DNA from: Isochrysis galbana
Taxonomy: Eukaryota; Haptophyta; Isochrysidales; Isochrysidaceae
DNA length: 64,000 nucleotides
Reading direction: 5' to 3'
Assembly: GCA_018136815.1 (NCBI GenBank)
Contig: CM030937.1
Coordinates: 1,476,253 to 1,540,252 of the forward strand
The notes beneath the pieces were generated by a model. That model searched no databases. It saw only the letters and a program-made list of their open reading frames with translations, and had not been told where the DNA came from. Positions 62,158 through 64,000 of the stretch are shown piece after piece. The translations under genes and the position numbers were made by a program. How positions within the stretch are numbered: position 1 is the stretch's first letter; each line of letters opens with the position of its first letter.

Positions 62158-63777
62158 CTAGATTGGCAGCTTGTTTTCTACTTTGCCGCCTCGCGGCTTG
62201 AACCTCGACATCCGCGGCGATTTTTGCAGGACAATGACTTCACGTCTTGGACTTTCATCTCCCTCGGTTATCTGTGAGTTGGGCTTGGCGGTGCGAGGTG
62301 CCATCATGTGGTCTTCTGGAGCAGCGACCTCCGCCAAGGGTATCGGTATGAAGCCCGGGATTTTGTCCTGAAGGAGAAAGAGAATAGAGATGTTCCAAAA
62401 GGGCCAACCTCCTGTGGGGGCACCGAGGGGAGCTGCGATGGCCTTCCAAGCTCCATCGTTGAGCACTGCAAGAACGCATGCGACGACAGCCATTAGAATC
62501 GCTTGTCGGTTTGGCATGAAGAACGTCACTGCCGCAATCGAGCTGAGAGCGGCGTTGTAGCCATAGTGCCCAGCTAAAACTGCAGTGGCATCAGCACCCA
62601 GGGCGGTAGCAAAGCCACACCCAATAAAGGCCCCGCAGAAGGCAGCAATCGCAGCGATGCGTGAGTAGAACACCATCCCGAGTAGCATGAGCCCCCCACT
62701 GAGAGGCGACCCACAAAAGACAATTTGGCCGACTGACGTTAGTGATGCCTCGAAGAGCGCCTTAAATTCCACTGCGCTGATTCCCCTCGATCCATGGTCA
62801 ACCTTCAGATTGGGCTGAATAAACGAGGCAGCTTCGAACTGATCGAATGAATACGATGCCAGCACAAACATCACTGCAACTATATGGAAGGGCAGAGTGA
62901 GAGGTGGAGTCTTGAATGCTGAGATGAGGGCGTTGCCCAAAGCAAGCTGCAGAAATGTCGTCAACGCACCAAGCACGATGCTCACAGAAAGCACGCCCGG
63001 ATCCCATGCGTCGTGGGCCAGGAAGGTTGCAGTGCTCAGCCCCGTCAGCAAGCCATTGTAACCAAATAGCCCCGTTTGCAATAGGTTGGCATCAACGCCT
63101 AACAGCAGGGCCCCTGCAGATGACCCCAGAATCCCGAGAAGCCCGCAGACTGCGACATACGCAGCATGCGCGTTTTCGCCACTTTTTGTGCCAGCTGCGA
63201 ACAGAGCCCCCATCAAGAAGAGTCCGGTGACAGGGCTGTTGCAGATGACGCACTGCGACATGCCCCGTAAAAGTGAGTCCAAGAACTGCGTCACCGGATT
63301 CTGCGCGGTATTACGGGCGGCCCACGCCATGGTCCCTTTGAGCACGCGCAAGCGACGCAGAAAGGGAACCAGAGTGGTGATGCGATAAAGCGCTTTATCG
63401 ACGATGAACGAACGGGCCTTGAACTTTTGGGGAGCGGGGCGTGGAGCCTCCCAGGTCGAGTAAGGCGCAAGGGTCTGGAGCTTCTGGATCCGATTCATCA
63501 CTACGACGAGTTGTACGGCTTGCTGGAAAGATGGAGGGGCTTTTTGAACGGTCAGGAGAGAAGGCGTCCCTGTCTCCTCGCCCGCCGGGACCTGTGCACC
63601 TGCCTGTGCCGGAGGAGCCCCTTTCGAGTGCAGCAGACTCCTCACTTCACAGCTCCCCACTGGTTCTCCCTCGCTCTCCCTCGCGACAGGGGCGATACCC
63701 GCGGACCCGCGGGCAAGATCCAACACATTGATGTCCGACTCACTCCCCATGGGGATCACGCGCGCGCTCGAGGGCAT
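62158..63777 (-). CDS. Urea transporter, UT/SLC14 family
   Basis: About 539 residues from the ATG at 63777. After a roughly 160-residue Pro/Ser-rich N-terminus comes the duplicated UT core: FLDSLLRGMSQCVICNSPVTGLFLMGALF (first half signature, L-R-G-x-x-Q..N.P..G), GVDANLLQTGLFGYNGLLTGLSTATF, then the second-half equivalents ALFEASLTSVGQIVFCGSPLSGGLMLLGM and LAGHYGYNAALSSIAAVTFF. About 10 membrane helices are visible. Family knowledge: trimeric channels for facilitated urea passage with the selectivity filter made by the two signature repeats. For an alga this fits urea as nitrogen source or urea-cycle export; which membrane is not shown. The C-terminus is hydrophilic and basic. No intron seen; the frame extends upstream of the ATG only as a non-ATG start, so a 5' exon is possible. 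Confidence 0.93.
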   Translation of the reverse strand: MPSSARVIPMGSESDINVLDLARGSAGIAPVARESEGEPVGSCEVRSLLHSKGAPPAQAGAQVPAGEETGTPSLLTVQKAPPSFQQAVQLVVVMNRIQKLQTLAPYSTWEAPRPAPQKFKARSFIVDKALYRITTLVPFLRRLRVLKGTMAWAARNTAQNPVTQFLDSLLRGMSQCVICNSPVTGLFLMGALFAAGTKSGENAHAAYVAVCGLLGILGSSAGALLLGVDANLLQTGLFGYNGLLTGLSTATFLAHDAWDPGVLSVSIVLGALTTFLQLALGNALISAFKTPPLTLPFHIVAVMFVLASYSFDQFEAASFIQPNLKVDHGSRGISAVEFKALFEASLTSVGQIVFCGSPLSGGLMLLGMVFYSRIAAIAAFCGAFIGCGFATALGADATAVLAGHYGYNAALSSIAAVTFFMPNRQAILMAVVACVLAVLNDGAWKAIAAPLGAPTGGWPFWNISILFLLQDKIPGFIPIPLAEVAAPEDHMMAPRTAKPNSQITEGDESPRREVIVLQKSPRMSRFKPRGGKVENKLPI

Positions 63778-64000
63778 TGGCGACCGAGGTCGGCAACACG
63801 GCGAGCAGCCGAGCCTCTCAGCTCTAAGGCCCACCCGGCCACCGGCCAACGCCTTGCTCGTACCGGATTACAAGTACTACTCCTACCTCTGTCTCAAAAC
63901 TGAAGCCTTTGGCGGTTTCAAGCCGATCAGAGAACACATGAACAAAAACTTTCTTGTTAGTTAGAGAGCGAGTACACTGGGGCGAACGCCCCTCCATGGT
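63778..64000. other. 5' flank of the urea transporter gene, window edge
   Basis: No clear tract or other gene in the visible part. Confidence 0.4.

Overview
This is nuclear DNA from a eukaryotic alga with a complex (secondary, red-lineage) plastid, most likely a haptophyte or a close functional equivalent such as a pelagophyte. Three lines of evidence support this. (1) Spliceosomal introns interrupt most host genes. (2) Magnesium chelatase H, a Psb31-like photosystem II lumen protein and an HflX GTPase each begin with a signal peptide running into an ASAFAP-like cleavage motif, the secondary-plastid import signature. (3) Several introns use GC-AG borders, a habit known from haptophytes. Species was not determined.

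Host genes in order: a coiled-coil/PP2C phosphatase fusion (3-4054, +, 5' end outside the window); a receptor-like protein with an FN3-like ectodomain, one membrane helix and a beta-adaptin appendage-like tail (7219-8289, -); LAS1 pre-rRNA endonuclease (13637-15241, +); Psb31-like protein (16457-17741, -); plastid HflX (19519-22130, +); ChlH (26563-31159, +); a truncated BspA/DUF285 plus GDPHL protein (32388-33497, +); M1 aminopeptidase (34838-38414, -); bacterial-type RNase HII with AT-hooks (39716-40912, -); a cytochrome b561 remnant (44741-45074, +); a PDI-family protein without CxxC sites (45952-48260, -); a GT29 sialyltransferase-like protein (52335-53519, -); a Baeyer-Villiger-type flavin monooxygenase (56983-58494, -); a urea transporter (62158-63777, -). 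There is no operon logic. Plastid work is represented by chlorophyll synthesis, photosystem II and plastid translation, and the other genes are general housekeeping or transport.

Most of the remaining DNA is mobile or repetitive. One non-LTR retrotransposon clan recurs at 4865-7076, 8430-9555, 15568-16025, 22444-22900, 24569-25461, 42138-44740, 45117-45793, 50140-51530, 55768-56150 and 61555-62050, often internally deleted or scrambled. One short copy (6313-7076) has a 17-bp target-site duplication. There are two broken hAT transposase genes (9669-11399 and 53905-54859), a non-autonomous hAT element with a perfect 8-bp duplication sitting inside another ORF (48778-49582), a Ty3/gypsy chromodomain fragment (23851-24489), a tandemly repeated foldback element whose central copy holds a 53-bp satellite (22910-23846), and two tRNA-derived SINE-like heads.

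Almost every intact host gene has a strongly strand-biased purine/pyrimidine tract just upstream of its start, in either orientation. The best candidates for something undescribed are the FN3-membrane-adaptin-appendage protein, the RNase HII/AT-hook fusion, the foldback/satellite composite and the scrambled LINE derivatives. All gene models are reasoned from intron borders and reading phase, without transcripts or database searches.
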